NCBI GenBank assembly: GCA_963712485.1
Contig: CAVQID010000066.1
Span: 62,001-126,000 of the forward strand
Length of the DNA: 64,000 nucleotides
From: JALORV01 sp963712485
GTDB taxonomy: Bacteria; Pseudomonadota; Gammaproteobacteria; Burkholderiales; Burkholderiaceae_F
Direction: 5' to 3'
This document shows positions 1-8,167 of this stretch, piece by piece. Position 1 is the stretch's first letter. Every line of letters starts with the position of its first letter. A model generated the notes under the pieces. The model did not search any database and was not told the origin of the DNA. It worked only from the letters and a program-made list of their open reading frames with translations. The translations under genes and the position numbers were made by a program.

Positions 1-1233
1 GCCGTAGTGGTTCACCACCGCGTCCTGCGTCGCCCACACCGAGCGTGCATCGTCCTTCGCGTAGTTGTAGACCGCATAGAGCGTGCTGTTCGCCATGAAC
101 TGCCATGACGCACCGAGGTGATAGGCCTTCGTATCGTAGTTCCCGATCAGGCCGCGCATCGTGTCGAAGTCGAATGCCTGGAGCTGAAGGCTCCCCAGCG
201 TCGCGGTGATCGCGGCGAGATTGCCGCCGGTGGCAACCAGCAGGTTCTGCGCGTCGAGCGGCGTGATCAACGGGTTGTCGTTCTTGCGCTGGACGTACTG
301 GCCGTAGACCTTGAAGTTGCCGAGGCCGACCCAGGCGCCGGCGTTGAACATGACGAGTCCGTCCTTCTTCTCCGGCGTGCCGGCGGCCTGCGTCGCGTAC
401 GGCACCACGTAGTTGTGGTTGTAGCCCGCGCCGACACCCCAGTTGGGCGCGTTGTACATCAGGTTCAGGCCCCAGTAGTCGTCACCACCGGTCGGCGGCG
501 CTATGCGCTCGGTGCGCGCCGCAGCAGGGGCCTCCGAACCACCGAAGCTGTACATCGCCGATGCGCTGAAGCCCTTCAGCTCGGCCCGGTACTGGATCGC
601 ATTGTTCATGCGGATGCCGGGCGTGTTGTAGCCCTGCCCGAACGACAGCGCCGAAGCATCGCCCATCACGCTGAACCGGTTCAGGACCTCGTAGCCGGGG
701 GTGTACATGACGGCCGGCCAGGACCGCGCCGTACGGGCGTGACCATGCCGACCCACGATTGCCGGTCGAAGATCGCGCCGGCGCTGTTGATCGTCGTGAT
801 CAACTGCAGCGCTGTGTTGTTGAGTGTGTTCAGTCCGCCGAGTATTCGCCTGGTAGGTCGGGCTCGTCGGCGGCAGTGCGGCGATAGCAGTTCCGGGAAC
901 TACGGTCACGCCGGGGCAGACGGGAGCCGTGGTCGCGCCGGAGAGCCGGCACCAGTTCACCGATTCGTTGTAGGTGACCGAACCCGAGTCGAGCGAAAAG
1001 CGGCCCTCGAGCGTGAAGATCGCGCTGTATCCACCGCCGAGGGTCTCACTGCCGCGGATGCCAAAGCGATTGCCGGACCACATGCCGCTGCCCTGCAGCC
1101 GCGTTGCCGTGTCGCTGCCGGCATCGAGCACTTCGATACCGACGTCCAGAATGCCGTACACGGTGACGCTGCTCTGGGCATAGACGGCCGGAAAGGCGCA
1201 TGCGAGCGCCACGGCGACCAGGGTCTTGCGCAT
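1..1233 (-). CDS. Gram-negative general porin (partial, interrupted by frameshifts)
   Basis: Outer-membrane trimeric porin of the betaproteobacterial general porin family, a 16-strand beta barrel for passive diffusion of small solutes. The start at 1233 gives a clear signal peptide (MRKTLVAVALACAFPAVYAQ) followed by SSVTVYGILDVGIE, the usual first strand. Typical later pieces are WSGNRFGIRGSETLGGG, the VGMVTPYGAV loop and GLVMFNAGAWVGLGNFKVYG. The gene runs off the left edge of the window, so only the last strands and the terminal aromatic residue are missing. The frame must be changed near 845, near 737 and near 707 to keep porin homology; the sequence on both sides is normal porin. I read these as single-base indels, either assembly errors or recent inactivation. 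The AGGAG-like stretch just upstream (AGGAGACCC at about 1238-1246) fits the start. Confidence 0.85.
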   Translation of the reverse strand, partial: MRKTLVAVALACAFPAVYAQSSVTVYGILDVGIEVLDAGSDTATRLQGSGMWSGNRFGIRGSETLGGGYSAIFTLEGRFSLDSGSVTYNESVNWCRLSGATTAPVCPGVTVVPGTAIAALPPTSPTYQANTRRTEHTQQHSAAVDHDDQQRRRDLRPAIVGRHGHARTARSWPAVMYTPGYEVLNRFSVMGDASALSFGQGYNTPGIRMNNAIQYRAELKGFSASAMYSFGGSEAPAAARTERIAPPTGGDDYWGLNLMYNAPNWGVGAGYNHNYVVPYATQAAGTPEKKDGLVMFNAGAWVGLGNFKVYGQYVQRKNDNPLITPLDAQNLLVATGGNLAAITATLGSLQLQAFDFDTMRGLIGNYDTKAYHLGASWQFMANSTLYAVYNYAKDDARSVWATQDAVVNHYG

Positions 1234-1380
1234 ATTGGGTCTCCTGCCTGTTTTGCTTTTGAAATTTGGTGCGGCGAACGCTCCGGCCCGCTCACAAACG
1301 AGTGGGAGAATAGCGCCGGGCTGCCGTGGAATGCCGCCGTATCTCAAGACCCGTGCAGGGGCGTTACATTTGCGCAACAT

Positions 1381-2025
1381 ATGAATCGCTCGCTCTCGCT
1401 GCTCGATCGACTCACCGCCGCGGCCGACCGCGCCCTTCGGACTTTGGGTGCGCCGCCGGCCGCCTTGCGACCGAGTCCGGCCGCCGGGCTGGCCTCAGCC
1501 GAACCCGAGATGACAGAAGCGCAGCGACGCGAGGCGGCCGCGCTGATGCGCGTCAACCACGTCGGCGAGGTCTGCGCCCAGGCGCTTTATGACGCGCAGG
1601 CATTGGCGAGCCGCGATCCGGAACTGCGCGCTCTGTTCGAGCGTGCGGCCAGCGAGGAGTCCGACCATCTGGCATGGACGCAGGCGCGTATCGAGGAGCT
1701 GGGCGGACGCACCAGCCTGCTCAACCCGCTCTGGTACGGCGGAGCGTTCGCGATCGGGTTGCTGGCGGCCCGTGCGGGCGACCGGAGGAGCCTGGGCTTC
1801 ATGGCCGAAACCGAGCGGCAGGTGGAGCAGCATCTCGACGGTCACCTGGAGCGCCTGCCCGAGGGTGACCTGGCGTCGCGCGCCGTCATCGAACAGATGA
1901 AGGACGACGAGGTCCAGCACGCCGAAAGCGCGATCCATCACGGGGGCGCCGAATTGCCGCTGCCGGCGCGTCTGGCGATGCGGCTCGCGGCCAAGGTCAT
2001 GACCAAGACGGCGCACTACATCTGA
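1381..2025 (+). CDS. coq7: 2-polyprenyl-3-methyl-6-methoxy-1,4-benzoquinone monooxygenase Coq7
   Basis: Diiron hydroxylase that carries out the last ring hydroxylation of ubiquinone biosynthesis (demethoxyubiquinone to demethylubiquinone) at the inner membrane. The 214-residue protein has the iron-ligand motifs in order: VNHVGEVCAQALY, EESDHLAWT, ETERQVEQHL and DDEVQHAE. Length and motif spacing match the bacterial Coq7 family. The ATG at 1381 gives MNRSLSLLDRL, the normal beginning; the same frame is open much further upstream, but that stretch lies antisense to the porin. It converges on the osmC-like gene, with an 11-base gap between stop codons. Confidence 0.93.
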   Translation: MNRSLSLLDRLTAAADRALRTLGAPPAALRPSPAAGLASAEPEMTEAQRREAAALMRVNHVGEVCAQALYDAQALASRDPELRALFERAASEESDHLAWTQARIEELGGRTSLLNPLWYGGAFAIGLLAARAGDRRSLGFMAETERQVEQHLDGHLERLPEGDLASRAVIEQMKDDEVQHAESAIHHGGAELPLPARLAMRLAAKVMTKTAHYI

Positions 2026-2043
2026 CCGACCGAAGGTCAGATG
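2019..2043. other. Stem-loop spanning both convergent stop codons
   Basis: CATCTGACC at 2019-2027 pairs with GGTCAGATG at 2035-2043 around a 7-base loop. The stem contains the TGA of coq7 and the stop of the OsmC gene on the other strand. There is no U-run, so it is not a classic intrinsic terminator. It could protect both 3' ends. Confidence 0.5.
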
Positions 2044-2456
2044 TCTTCGACGACGACCTCGTGCCGAATCACCGCAGTCTTGGCCAACATCGCGGTCGCC
2101 GAGCAGTACTTCTCGTGTGAAAGCGCGACCGCGCGTTCCACTGCGGCGCGGTCGAGCTGGCGGCCGCGGACGGTGAAACGCATCGTGATCGACGTAAACA
2201 CCTTCGGGTCGGTCGTTGCGCGCTCGGCCTGTACGGCGACATCACAGGCGCGGACATCATGGCGTCCTCGTTTCAGGATCAGCACCACGTCGTAGGCGGT
2301 ACAGCCGCCGGTGCCGATCAGCACCATCTCCATCGGTCGCGGCGCCAGGTTGCGGCCACCGCCGTCGGGCGATCCGTCCATCGTCAGCAGATGACCGCTT
2401 CCCGATTCCGCGGTGAAGCTCATGCCTTCACCGGTCCAGCGCACTACACATTCCAT
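2037..2456 (-). CDS. OsmC family protein
   Basis: Small cytoplasmic protein of the OsmC/Ohr superfamily (YhfA-like branch), a group that includes thiol peroxidases acting on organic hydroperoxides. The two conserved cysteines are present: one in GTGGCTAYDVV and one in HEKYCSATAML, the pair used for peroxide reduction in the superfamily. The ATG at 2456 gives MECVVRWTGEGMSF and a 139-residue protein, the usual family length; the frame is open further upstream but that extension has no family resemblance. The exact substrate cannot be told from sequence. Confidence 0.85.
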   Translation of the reverse strand: MECVVRWTGEGMSFTAESGSGHLLTMDGSPDGGGRNLAPRPMEMVLIGTGGCTAYDVVLILKRGRHDVRACDVAVQAERATTDPKVFTSITMRFTVRGRQLDRAAVERAVALSHEKYCSATAMLAKTAVIRHEVVVEDI

Positions 2457-2579
2457 GACTTCACTCGCCTCCGTGGACGCATAGCAACATTTTGAGGGAT
2501 TCCTCGATCCTCTCAAACGGCTGCATAAGCATTTGAAATATTGGGTGTTTTCTCTTTCTTGAGCTACTTTCTGCGGAAA

Positions 2580-2719
2580 AGCTGCGCCCGTTCGTTTTGC
2601 GGCGCACCATTCTTCTGGCAGACTGGTCTTCAGGAGAGAACAAGTTCTCTCAATCGCTGTCTCCTCCACCCTCTTTGGTGGATTCGGCCCGAGGCTCTGT
2701 CCTCGGGCCTATTTTTTTG
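2580..2719 (+). ncRNA. Candidate structured small RNA ending in an intrinsic terminator
   Basis: The 489-base gap between osmC and rplM holds four plus-strand stem-loops in a row: GCGCC 2584-2588 with GGCGC 2601-2605; GAGAGAA 2634-2640 with TTCTCTC 2645-2651 around a four-base loop; TCCACC 2665-2670 with GGTGGA 2677-2682; and the terminator stem 2686-2709 followed by TATTTTTTTG. No convincing reading frame covers it on the plus strand. The terminator needs a plus-strand transcript, and the gene to the left is on the opposite strand. So a small RNA, or an attenuated transcript, is a reasonable inference. I do not recognise it as tmRNA, 6S RNA, RNase P RNA or a tRNA. Confidence 0.45.
2686..2719 (+). 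terminator. Rho-independent terminator upstream of rplM
   Basis: GGCCCGAGG at 2686-2694 pairs perfectly with CCTCGGGCC at 2701-2709 around a six-base loop, followed by a seven-T run at 2712-2718. It ends whatever transcript comes from the left and insulates the rplM promoter that begins six bases later. Confidence 0.85.
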
Positions 2720-2724
2720 TGCGC

Positions 2725-2754
2725 TTGCGAAAGCCTGGCCAAAACGCTTAAAAT
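2725..2754 (+). promoter_or_regulatory. Predicted sigma-70 promoter of rplM-rpsI
   Basis: TTGCGA (2725-2730) and TAAAAT (2749-2754) are separated by 18 bases. The predicted transcript has a leader of about 185 bases before the rplM start at 2946, long enough to hold an L13-type autoregulatory site, but I cannot identify a known leader fold in it. Confidence 0.6.
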
Positions 2755-2945
2755 TTAAGGCTTTCCGCGATTCCGGTTTGCGGCTCGGCAGCATCAGCCC
2801 CCTCAATCGGAGTCCGAAGCGGCGCGGGCCGTTTGGCCTCGCCGGCTTCTTGGCGGCCGGATCTCCAAGGTTCCCGAAGTTCTGCCGGGGTCGCTCGACA
2901 GTTCGGATGCCACGGTGCAGTGACCCAGTTCAGGACGGATTTTCA

Positions 2946-3374
2946 ATGAAAACCTTTTCTGCCAAAGCGCACGAGGTCAAACGTGATTGGCTGCTGGTCG
3001 ACGCGAGCGACAAGGTCCTTGGCCGCCTCGCCAGCCAGATCGCGCTGCGGTTGCGCGGCAAGCACAAGCCCGAGTACACGCCCCACGTCGACACCGGCGA
3101 CTTCATCGTCGTGGTGAACGCCGCGCGCCTGAAGGTGACCGGCGCGAAGTTCGAAGACAAGAAGTATTACCGTCACACCGGCTACCCGGGCGGCGTCTAC
3201 GAGACCAACTTCCGCAAGATGCAGGAGCGTTTCCCCGGACGTGCGCTGCAACTGGCGGTCAAGGGCATGCTCCCCAAGGGGCCGCTCGGCTACGCCATGA
3301 TCAAGAAGCTGAAGGTCTATCCGGACCAGCAGCACCCGCACAGCGCGCAACAGCCCAAGACGCTCGACATCTGA
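2946..3374 (+). CDS. rplM: 50S ribosomal protein L13
   Basis: Large-subunit protein that binds 23S rRNA early in assembly. The 142-residue product begins MKTFSAKAHEVKRDWLLVDA and contains the family signature VLGRLASQIALRLRGKHKPEYTPHVDTGD and KGMLPKGPLGYAMIKKLKVY. Length is exactly that expected. The frame is open upstream to 2541, but the homology begins at the ATG at 2946. It is followed after seven bases by rpsI, the near-universal bacterial pair. Confidence 0.98.
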   Translation: MKTFSAKAHEVKRDWLLVDASDKVLGRLASQIALRLRGKHKPEYTPHVDTGDFIVVVNAARLKVTGAKFEDKKYYRHTGYPGGVYETNFRKMQERFPGRALQLAVKGMLPKGPLGYAMIKKLKVYPDQQHPHSAQQPKTLDI

Positions 3375-3381
3375 GGTTCTC

Positions 3382-3774
3382 ATGATCGGCAACTACAACT
3401 ACGGCACAGGCCGCCGCAAAAGCTCCGTCGCGCGCGTTTTCATGAAGCGCGGCAAGGGCGCAATCGTCATCAACGGCCGTCCGATCGAGCAGTATTTCTT
3501 CCGCGAAACGGGCCGCATGATCGTGCGCCAGCCGCTGGAGCTGACCCATCACGCCGAGACCTTCGACATCATGGTCAACGTCAACGGCGGCGGTGAGTCG
3601 GGCCAGGCCGGCGCGGTGCGCCACGGCATCACGCGCGCGCTGATCGACTACGACTCCACGTTGAAGCCCGCGTTGTCGAACGCGGGCCTCGTCACGCGCG
3701 ATGCACGTGAAGTCGAACGCAAGAAGGTCGGCTTCCGCAAGGCCCGTCGCCGCAAGCAGTTCTCGAAGCGCTAG
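3382..3774 (+). CDS. rpsI: 30S ribosomal protein S9
   Basis: Small-subunit protein whose C-terminal tail contacts P-site tRNA. The 130-residue product begins with GNYNYGTGRRKSSVARVF and ends with the basic tail GFRKARRRKQFSKR, both diagnostic of S9. It is co-transcribed with rplM (seven-base spacing). Confidence 0.98.
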   Translation: MIGNYNYGTGRRKSSVARVFMKRGKGAIVINGRPIEQYFFRETGRMIVRQPLELTHHAETFDIMVNVNGGGESGQAGAVRHGITRALIDYDSTLKPALSNAGLVTRDAREVERKKVGFRKARRRKQFSKR

Positions 3775-3778
3775 CGCG

Positions 3779-3806
3779 CGCGATCGCGTATCCCGCGATC
3801 GCGTTT
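3779..3806 (+). terminator. Possible terminator just after rpsI
   Basis: CGCGATCGCG at 3779-3788 and again at 3794-3803 form a 10-bp stem with a five-base loop, followed by a short TTT. Because each arm is itself palindromic, other folds are possible. The U-tract is short, so the call is tentative. Confidence 0.5.
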
Positions 3807-3903
3807 CAGCTTTCCGAGGGCGCGGTTTCATGGGATGCGGGCGGCGCAATTCCGCGCTTTGGCGCGCGCCGCCGCCTCCTATACTTCGCGCGCCATCCAG
3901 AAC

Positions 3904-3938
3904 AAAAGCCGCTCACCAGGCTTGGTGGCGGCTTTTTT
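3904..3938. terminator. Strong, nearly symmetrical intrinsic terminator
   Basis: AAAAGCCGC (3904-3912) pairs with GCGGCTTTT (3928-3936), with an inner CACCA/TGGTG stem and one bulged T, followed by a six-T run. The A-run on the left makes it usable on both strands. It sits between rpsI and the DUF6776 gene; a TATACT hexamer about 20 bases before it could be a -10 element. Confidence 0.8.
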
Positions 3939-3988
3939 GTTGCGCCGTGTTTGTCGCGAGGCGCAGCTGAGTCACTTGCTGTCTGCCG

Positions 3989-4723
3989 ATGAAGTTGAAG
4001 CTGTGGTTGCGGAATCTGTCGATTAGCGCGCCGCGCGTTGCGGTGCGCACGCAGTTGCCGTGGGCGATGCGTGCCGCCCTGGTGCTGGTGGTGCTCGGCG
4101 TCGCAGGGGCGGGCCTGTTTGCCGTCTACCACTATGCAATGAATGTGAAGGCGCCGGATCGTGACGCGATTCTTGCGGAACTGGAAAGCGAGCGTGCCCA
4201 GTTCCAACGGGCAGTGGCGGAACGCGATCACTTTGCAGCCCAGGCGGTCCAGGCCGAGAATCAGTTGAACATCGAGCGCGCAATGCAGCAGCAGATCGCC
4301 ACGCAGATCAAATCGCTCGAAGACGACAACGCAAGGCTCAAAAGCGACCTGGCGTTCTTCGAGAGCCTGCTTCCTGCCCAGTCGGGCGCGCGCGGCCTGC
4401 TGATCCGAAGCTTCAAGCTGCAGCCCGACGCCGACGACAGCACCGTGCGTTACCGATTGCTGGTCCAGCAGAGCGGAAAGCCCGAGCGCGACTTCGTTGG
4501 CCGTGTCGTGCTCAAGGTCAGCCTGCTGAAGGACGGTCTTTCGACGTCGTTGCAGCTACCTGATCCCGCCTATCCTGCGGCAGGACCCGCGCCGCTGTCG
4601 TTCCGCCATTATCAGCGTATCGAAGGGACCTTTCCGCTGCCCGCCGGCGCCACCGTCAGTTCGGTCCAGGTGACAATCGACTCGGGCGGCGAGACCCGCG
4701 CCCAGCAGACGTTCTCGATGTAG
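3989..4723 (+). CDS. DUF6776 family membrane-anchored coiled-coil protein
   Basis: A 244-residue protein of unknown function with one membrane segment near residues 28-50 (AALVLVVLGVAGAGLFAVYHY) and a periplasmic coiled coil at about residues 58-125 (AELESERAQFQRAVAERD through SLEDDNARLKSDLAFFESLL). The C-terminal half is a beta-rich domain of about 110 residues. Proteins with this plan are found next to bactofilins in betaproteobacteria, as here (ten bases before the bactofilin gene), which suggests a joint role in envelope organisation. That role is an inference from gene order only. Confidence 0.75.
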   Translation: MKLKLWLRNLSISAPRVAVRTQLPWAMRAALVLVVLGVAGAGLFAVYHYAMNVKAPDRDAILAELESERAQFQRAVAERDHFAAQAVQAENQLNIERAMQQQIATQIKSLEDDNARLKSDLAFFESLLPAQSGARGLLIRSFKLQPDADDSTVRYRLLVQQSGKPERDFVGRVVLKVSLLKDGLSTSLQLPDPAYPAAGPAPLSFRHYQRIEGTFPLPAGATVSSVQVTIDSGGETRAQQTFSM

Positions 4724-4732
4724 GAGGCAAGA

Positions 4733-5146
4733 ATGTTCGGTTCGAAACGCGCCACGCCAAAGACCATCGGCACACTGATCGGCGGTGGAACAACCATCGA
4801 GGGGACGGTGTCTTACGCGGGTGGGCTGCGCATCGACGGGACGGTGAAGGGCGATGTCCGCTGCGTCAACGGCGACCCCGGAATGGTGATCATCAGTGAA
4901 CTCGGTAGCGTGATTGGCGAGGTTCACGCGGCGCACCTTGTGGTGTCGGGCAAGGTAAACGGGCCGATTTTTGTCTCCGACGTCCTCGAACTCCAGCCCA
5001 AGGCCCAGGTCATCGGCGATGTTCATTACCGGGCGGTCGAAATCCATCATGGTGCCGTGGTTGAAGGACGCCTGATTCATGAGGTTCCCGAGGCCCGGCC
5101 GGCATTGAAATTGGCCGCCGGAGGTACCACTTCCGAATCGATATGA
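4733..5146 (+). CDS. Bactofilin (polymer-forming cytoskeletal protein)
   Basis: Small beta-helical protein that self-assembles into filaments and helps place cell-wall or surface machinery. The 137-residue product contains the bactofilin core: TLIGGGTTIEGTVSYAGGL, RIDGTVKGDVRC, GEVHAAHLVVSGKVNG and VIGDVHYRAVEIHHGAVVEG, the repeating hydrophobic-glycine pattern of the right-handed beta helix. It follows the DUF6776 gene by ten bases (GGAGG at 4723-4727 is the likely ribosome site). Confidence 0.93.
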   Translation: MFGSKRATPKTIGTLIGGGTTIEGTVSYAGGLRIDGTVKGDVRCVNGDPGMVIISELGSVIGEVHAAHLVVSGKVNGPIFVSDVLELQPKAQVIGDVHYRAVEIHHGAVVEGRLIHEVPEARPALKLAAGGTTSESI

Positions 5147-5173
5147 GGGCAGCCCAGCTGTGGATGCGATGCC

Positions 5174-5179
5174 TATAAT
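5174..5179 (+). promoter_or_regulatory. Predicted -10 element of erpA
   Basis: A perfect TATAAT lies 26 bases before the erpA start. The region 17 bases upstream of it has no good -35 hexamer, so an activator may be needed. No Fe-S regulator (IscR) site is obvious. Confidence 0.55.
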
Positions 5180-5205
5180 GTCTGACGTTTACGCGTGGAG
5201 AGATC

Positions 5206-5556
5206 ATGAACGCTGCTGTTGAGATGCCCGCCCCGCTGCTCTTTACCGACGCAGCAGCGTCGAAAGTCAAGGCGCTGATCGATGAGGAGGGCAACCCCGA
5301 GCTGAAGCTGCGCGTGTTCGTGCAAGGCGGGGGCTGCTCGGGTTTCCAGTACGGTTTCACCTTCGACGAAGTCGTGAATGAAGACGACGCGACGATGGAG
5401 AAAAATGGAGTGATGCTGTTGATCGATTCGATGAGCTACCAGTACCTGGTGGGCGCCGAGATCGATTACAAAGAGGACCTCGAAGGTGCTCAGTTCGTGA
5501 TCAAGAATCCGAACGCCACGACGACCTGTGGCTGCGGTTCGTCGTTCTCTGCGTAG
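5206..5556 (+). CDS. erpA: Iron-sulfur cluster insertion protein ErpA
   Basis: A-type carrier that receives Fe-S clusters from the assembly scaffold and passes them to apoproteins, including those of isoprenoid synthesis. The 116-residue protein has the three cluster-binding cysteines: C44 in QGGGCSGFQYGF and C108/C110 in TTTCGCGSSF. The family signature is complete. It has its own promoter and is closed by a terminator shared with the converging anmK. Confidence 0.95.
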   Translation: MNAAVEMPAPLLFTDAAASKVKALIDEEGNPELKLRVFVQGGGCSGFQYGFTFDEVVNEDDATMEKNGVMLLIDSMSYQYLVGAEIDYKEDLEGAQFVIKNPNATTTCGCGSSFSA

Positions 5557-5572
5557 AGCGAGAGTTCGGAAT

Positions 5573-5597
5573 AAAGGGGGCGCCTGGCGCCCCTTTT
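5573..5597. terminator. Bidirectional terminator between erpA and anmK
   Basis: AAAGGGG and CCCCTTTT flank a GCGCC-T-GGCGC core with one bulged G, giving a long stem with an A-run on one side and a T-run on the other. It lies between convergent stop codons and can serve both genes. Confidence 0.85.
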
Positions 5598-5600
5598 GTT

Positions 5601-6722
5601 TTAGCGCGGGTAAATGGCGCCGAGTACGCGCGCAGCGCGTGCACCGGTGACGGCGGCAATCGCGCCAGGTTCACGCCGCAGGCATTGTCGAGCCAGCCAG
5701 GCAAAGGCGAGCGCCTCGACCTGATCATGAGGAATGCCGATCGCGTCCGAGAGCTCAACGGCACGCGGAGCGACGGCGGCCTGCAACGAGCGGACCAGAA
5801 CGGCATTGCGCGCTCCGCCGCCGCAGACGATCACGTCCTGTGCCGAAGCACACCACCGGACGATCGCGTCGGCGATGCAGCGGGCGGTGAATTCGGTGAG
5901 CGTGCGCTGGATGTCAGCACTGCTGAGGTTGAAACCCTGAAGGGCGGCGTCGAGCCAGTGCGCCGAGAACAGTTCACGGCCGGTGCTTTTCGGCGGAGCA
6001 ATCTGCAGGAACGGCTCGGCGAGCAGGCGATGAAGCAGCGCGTCGTCGACCCGTCCTGTTGCGGCAAATGCGCCGCCACGATCAAACGTCTCGCCCGAAT
6101 GCCGCGCCGTGTGGATGTCGAGCAGGACGTTGCCGGGGCCGCAATCGAACCCGAGCGTTGCGCCTTCATCTCCTGACAGAAACGTGATGTTGCTGATGCC
6201 GCCGATGTTGACCACGGCCCTCGGCGTAGACGACGCGAACGCGGCCGCGTGAAAGCCGGGAACCAGCGGTGCGCCCTGTCCGCCGGCGGCAATGTCGCGA
6301 CTGCGGAAGTCCGCGACCACGTCGATCCCGGTGGCTTCCGCGAGTCGGCCCGGCGCATTTAGCTGCGCGCTGAAGCCCGCCTCGGGGCGATGTCGGATGG
6401 TCTGGCCATGCGCACCGATGGCCCGGATGTCGGCGGCGCTCAGTCCGGCCGCGGTAAGCGTGCCGCGCACGCACTCGGCGTAAAGATCGGCCAAACGAAC
6501 TGCAGCCCGGCCCGATCGCTCAATCTCGTCAGCTCCGGAAACGGTAAGCGCCGCCAGCTCATCGCGGAAGTCGGCGGGAAATGGTCGGTGAACGTGGGCG
6601 AGCACGCGTGGCCGGCTCGATGCGAAGTCGGCCAGTACCGCGTCGACGCCGTCGAGGCTGGTGCCCGACATCAGTCCGATAAAGAACTCGGGTCCCGCGG
6701 GGTTCGTGGCTGGACCGGCCAT
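5601..6722 (-). CDS. anmK: Anhydro-N-acetylmuramic acid kinase
   Basis: Cytoplasmic enzyme of murein recycling: it opens and phosphorylates 1,6-anhydro-MurNAc to MurNAc-6-phosphate using ATP. The family start FIGLMSGTSLDGVDAVL is present, as are the glycine-rich nucleotide-binding segments GFDCGPGNVLLD and VIVCGGGARNAVL. I take the ATG at 6722, which gives 373 residues and lies eight bases after the stop of the M23 gene. An ATG at 6764 would overlap that gene by 35 bases; neither start has a strong ribosome site. The upstream neighbour is a murein hydrolase, so the pair links cleavage to recycling. Confidence 0.93.
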   Translation of the reverse strand: MAGPATNPAGPEFFIGLMSGTSLDGVDAVLADFASSRPRVLAHVHRPFPADFRDELAALTVSGADEIERSGRAAVRLADLYAECVRGTLTAAGLSAADIRAIGAHGQTIRHRPEAGFSAQLNAPGRLAEATGIDVVADFRSRDIAAGGQGAPLVPGFHAAAFASSTPRAVVNIGGISNITFLSGDEGATLGFDCGPGNVLLDIHTARHSGETFDRGGAFAATGRVDDALLHRLLAEPFLQIAPPKSTGRELFSAHWLDAALQGFNLSSADIQRTLTEFTARCIADAIVRWCASAQDVIVCGGGARNAVLVRSLQAAVAPRAVELSDAIGIPHDQVEALAFAWLARQCLRREPGAIAAVTGARAARVLGAIYPR

Positions 6723-6729
6723 GCGGCCG

Positions 6730-8151
6730 TCAGCGGGGTGCAGCCGCGACCCGTATCCGCTCAAGCAGCGCCAGTTGCTCGCGCAGTGGCGCTGCCGCTG
6801 CCGCCAGCGCGTCCCGCTGGGATCCCGCCAGCGGCTCGGCGACCGGCAGATCGGCCGTGATCGGATTGACCTGGGCGCCGCGGATCTTCACCTCGAAGTG
6901 CAGGTGCGGTCCGGTCGCCCACCCGGTCGCGCCGACATAACCGATCACATCACCCTGCGCGATGCGTGCCCCCTTTACGACGCCCGGCGCGAAGCCCTGC
7001 AGATGTGCATATAGCGTCGAGTGCTTCTCGTCATGGCGGACCTCGACGAGATTGCCATAGCCCCGCTGCCAGCCGGCAAACTCGACGGTGCCGCCGGCCA
7101 CGCCTCGCACCTTCGTGCCCGCGGGCGCTGAATAGTCGACGCCGCGGTGCGCCGCGTCGTAGCCGAACACCGGATGCGTGCGGCTGGCGCTGAAGCCGGA
7201 ACTGAGGCGGGTGTACTCGAGCGGCGAGCGCAGGAATGCACGCTTCATGTTACGGCCGCCAAAGGCGTAAAAGCCGCCGTGCTTGCTGCCGTCATCGAAC
7301 CAGAACGCCTCGACGGGCTTGTCCTGGTTGACGAACTCGACCGCAAGCAGACGTCCCGCGCGCACATATTCGCCATTGGCATGCAGCGTTTCGTAAATGG
7401 CGCGGAAGCTGTCGCCGCGGCGCAGACTGCGGTGAAAATCGATCTCGCTTTCGAGCGCGTCGATGATCTGCTGGGCAATCGAATCGGGGATGTCGGCGGC
7501 ATCGGCGGCGGCGAAGAATGACAACAAGATGTCCCCGCCGCGCATTTCAACGCGGCGCTCGAGCGCAACCTCCAACTCGGTGACCGCGAAGCCGTCCATC
7601 GACGCATCATCGCGGTTGACGGCGACAAAGCGCGCGCTCGGCGACGCCGCCGTGTCGTCCGAGCCGCTGTAGGCGCGCAGCCAGTTCACGCGGCCCGCGC
7701 TGTCGATACTTGCCTGCACGAACCGTCCGGGTGCCAGCCGCACCAGCGGCCGCGCGGCGGGGTCGGTGCGCAGAAATCGCGTCACTGCCTCGTCATCCAC
7801 TCCCATGCGGACAAGCAGCGCGGCAATCGGCTCGCCTCGCTGCACGCGCGCCTCGCGGAGGAACGACTCACTGCGAGGCGCCAGCGCCTGAAGCTGATCG
7901 CCGATCGACGGGGCGTCGACGACCTCGACGATCGGAGTGGACTCCAGTGAATCGAGGTCCAGCGCCGACGGCGCGGCAGCTATGGCGGCGATTGCGGCGG
8001 AAAGCGGCAACAGCGAAAGCACCGCCGTCAATTCGATGCGGCTGCGGGTCGACCGGTCGAGCTGCTTCCAGCGACGTGTCAGCAGTCGCGCGCCGAGACG
8101 GACGTCGGCGCCGAGTCTTTTGCAGCGTTTGGATAGAATCTCGAGCGACAT
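6730..8151 (-). CDS. M23 family murein endopeptidase (MepM-like)
   Basis: Membrane-anchored zinc metallopeptidase that cuts peptidoglycan cross-links, allowing cell-wall growth. Of 473 residues, about 40-60 form one membrane anchor; a LysM-like/OPA N-terminal region follows; and the LytM catalytic domain is near residues 310-430. Zinc ligands are visible in HRGVDYSAPAGT (H and D) and in the HLHFEVK motif. The gene is divergent from tyrS and directly upstream of anmK. It resembles E. coli MepM rather than NlpD, since it lacks the lipoprotein signal. Confidence 0.93.
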   Translation of the reverse strand: MSLEILSKRCKRLGADVRLGARLLTRRWKQLDRSTRSRIELTAVLSLLPLSAAIAAIAAAPSALDLDSLESTPIVEVVDAPSIGDQLQALAPRSESFLREARVQRGEPIAALLVRMGVDDEAVTRFLRTDPAARPLVRLAPGRFVQASIDSAGRVNWLRAYSGSDDTAASPSARFVAVNRDDASMDGFAVTELEVALERRVEMRGGDILLSFFAAADAADIPDSIAQQIIDALESEIDFHRSLRRGDSFRAIYETLHANGEYVRAGRLLAVEFVNQDKPVEAFWFDDGSKHGGFYAFGGRNMKRAFLRSPLEYTRLSSGFSASRTHPVFGYDAAHRGVDYSAPAGTKVRGVAGGTVEFAGWQRGYGNLVEVRHDEKHSTLYAHLQGFAPGVVKGARIAQGDVIGYVGATGWATGPHLHFEVKIRGAQVNPITADLPVAEPLAGSQRDALAAAAAPLREQLALLERIRVAAAPR

Positions 8152-8167
8152 CGACCGGTAGTCAGGA

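Noticed and set aside
118..1380. Long plus-strand open frame leading into coq7
   Set aside because: It is antisense to the porin, has no family resemblance, and Coq7 homology begins only at 1381.
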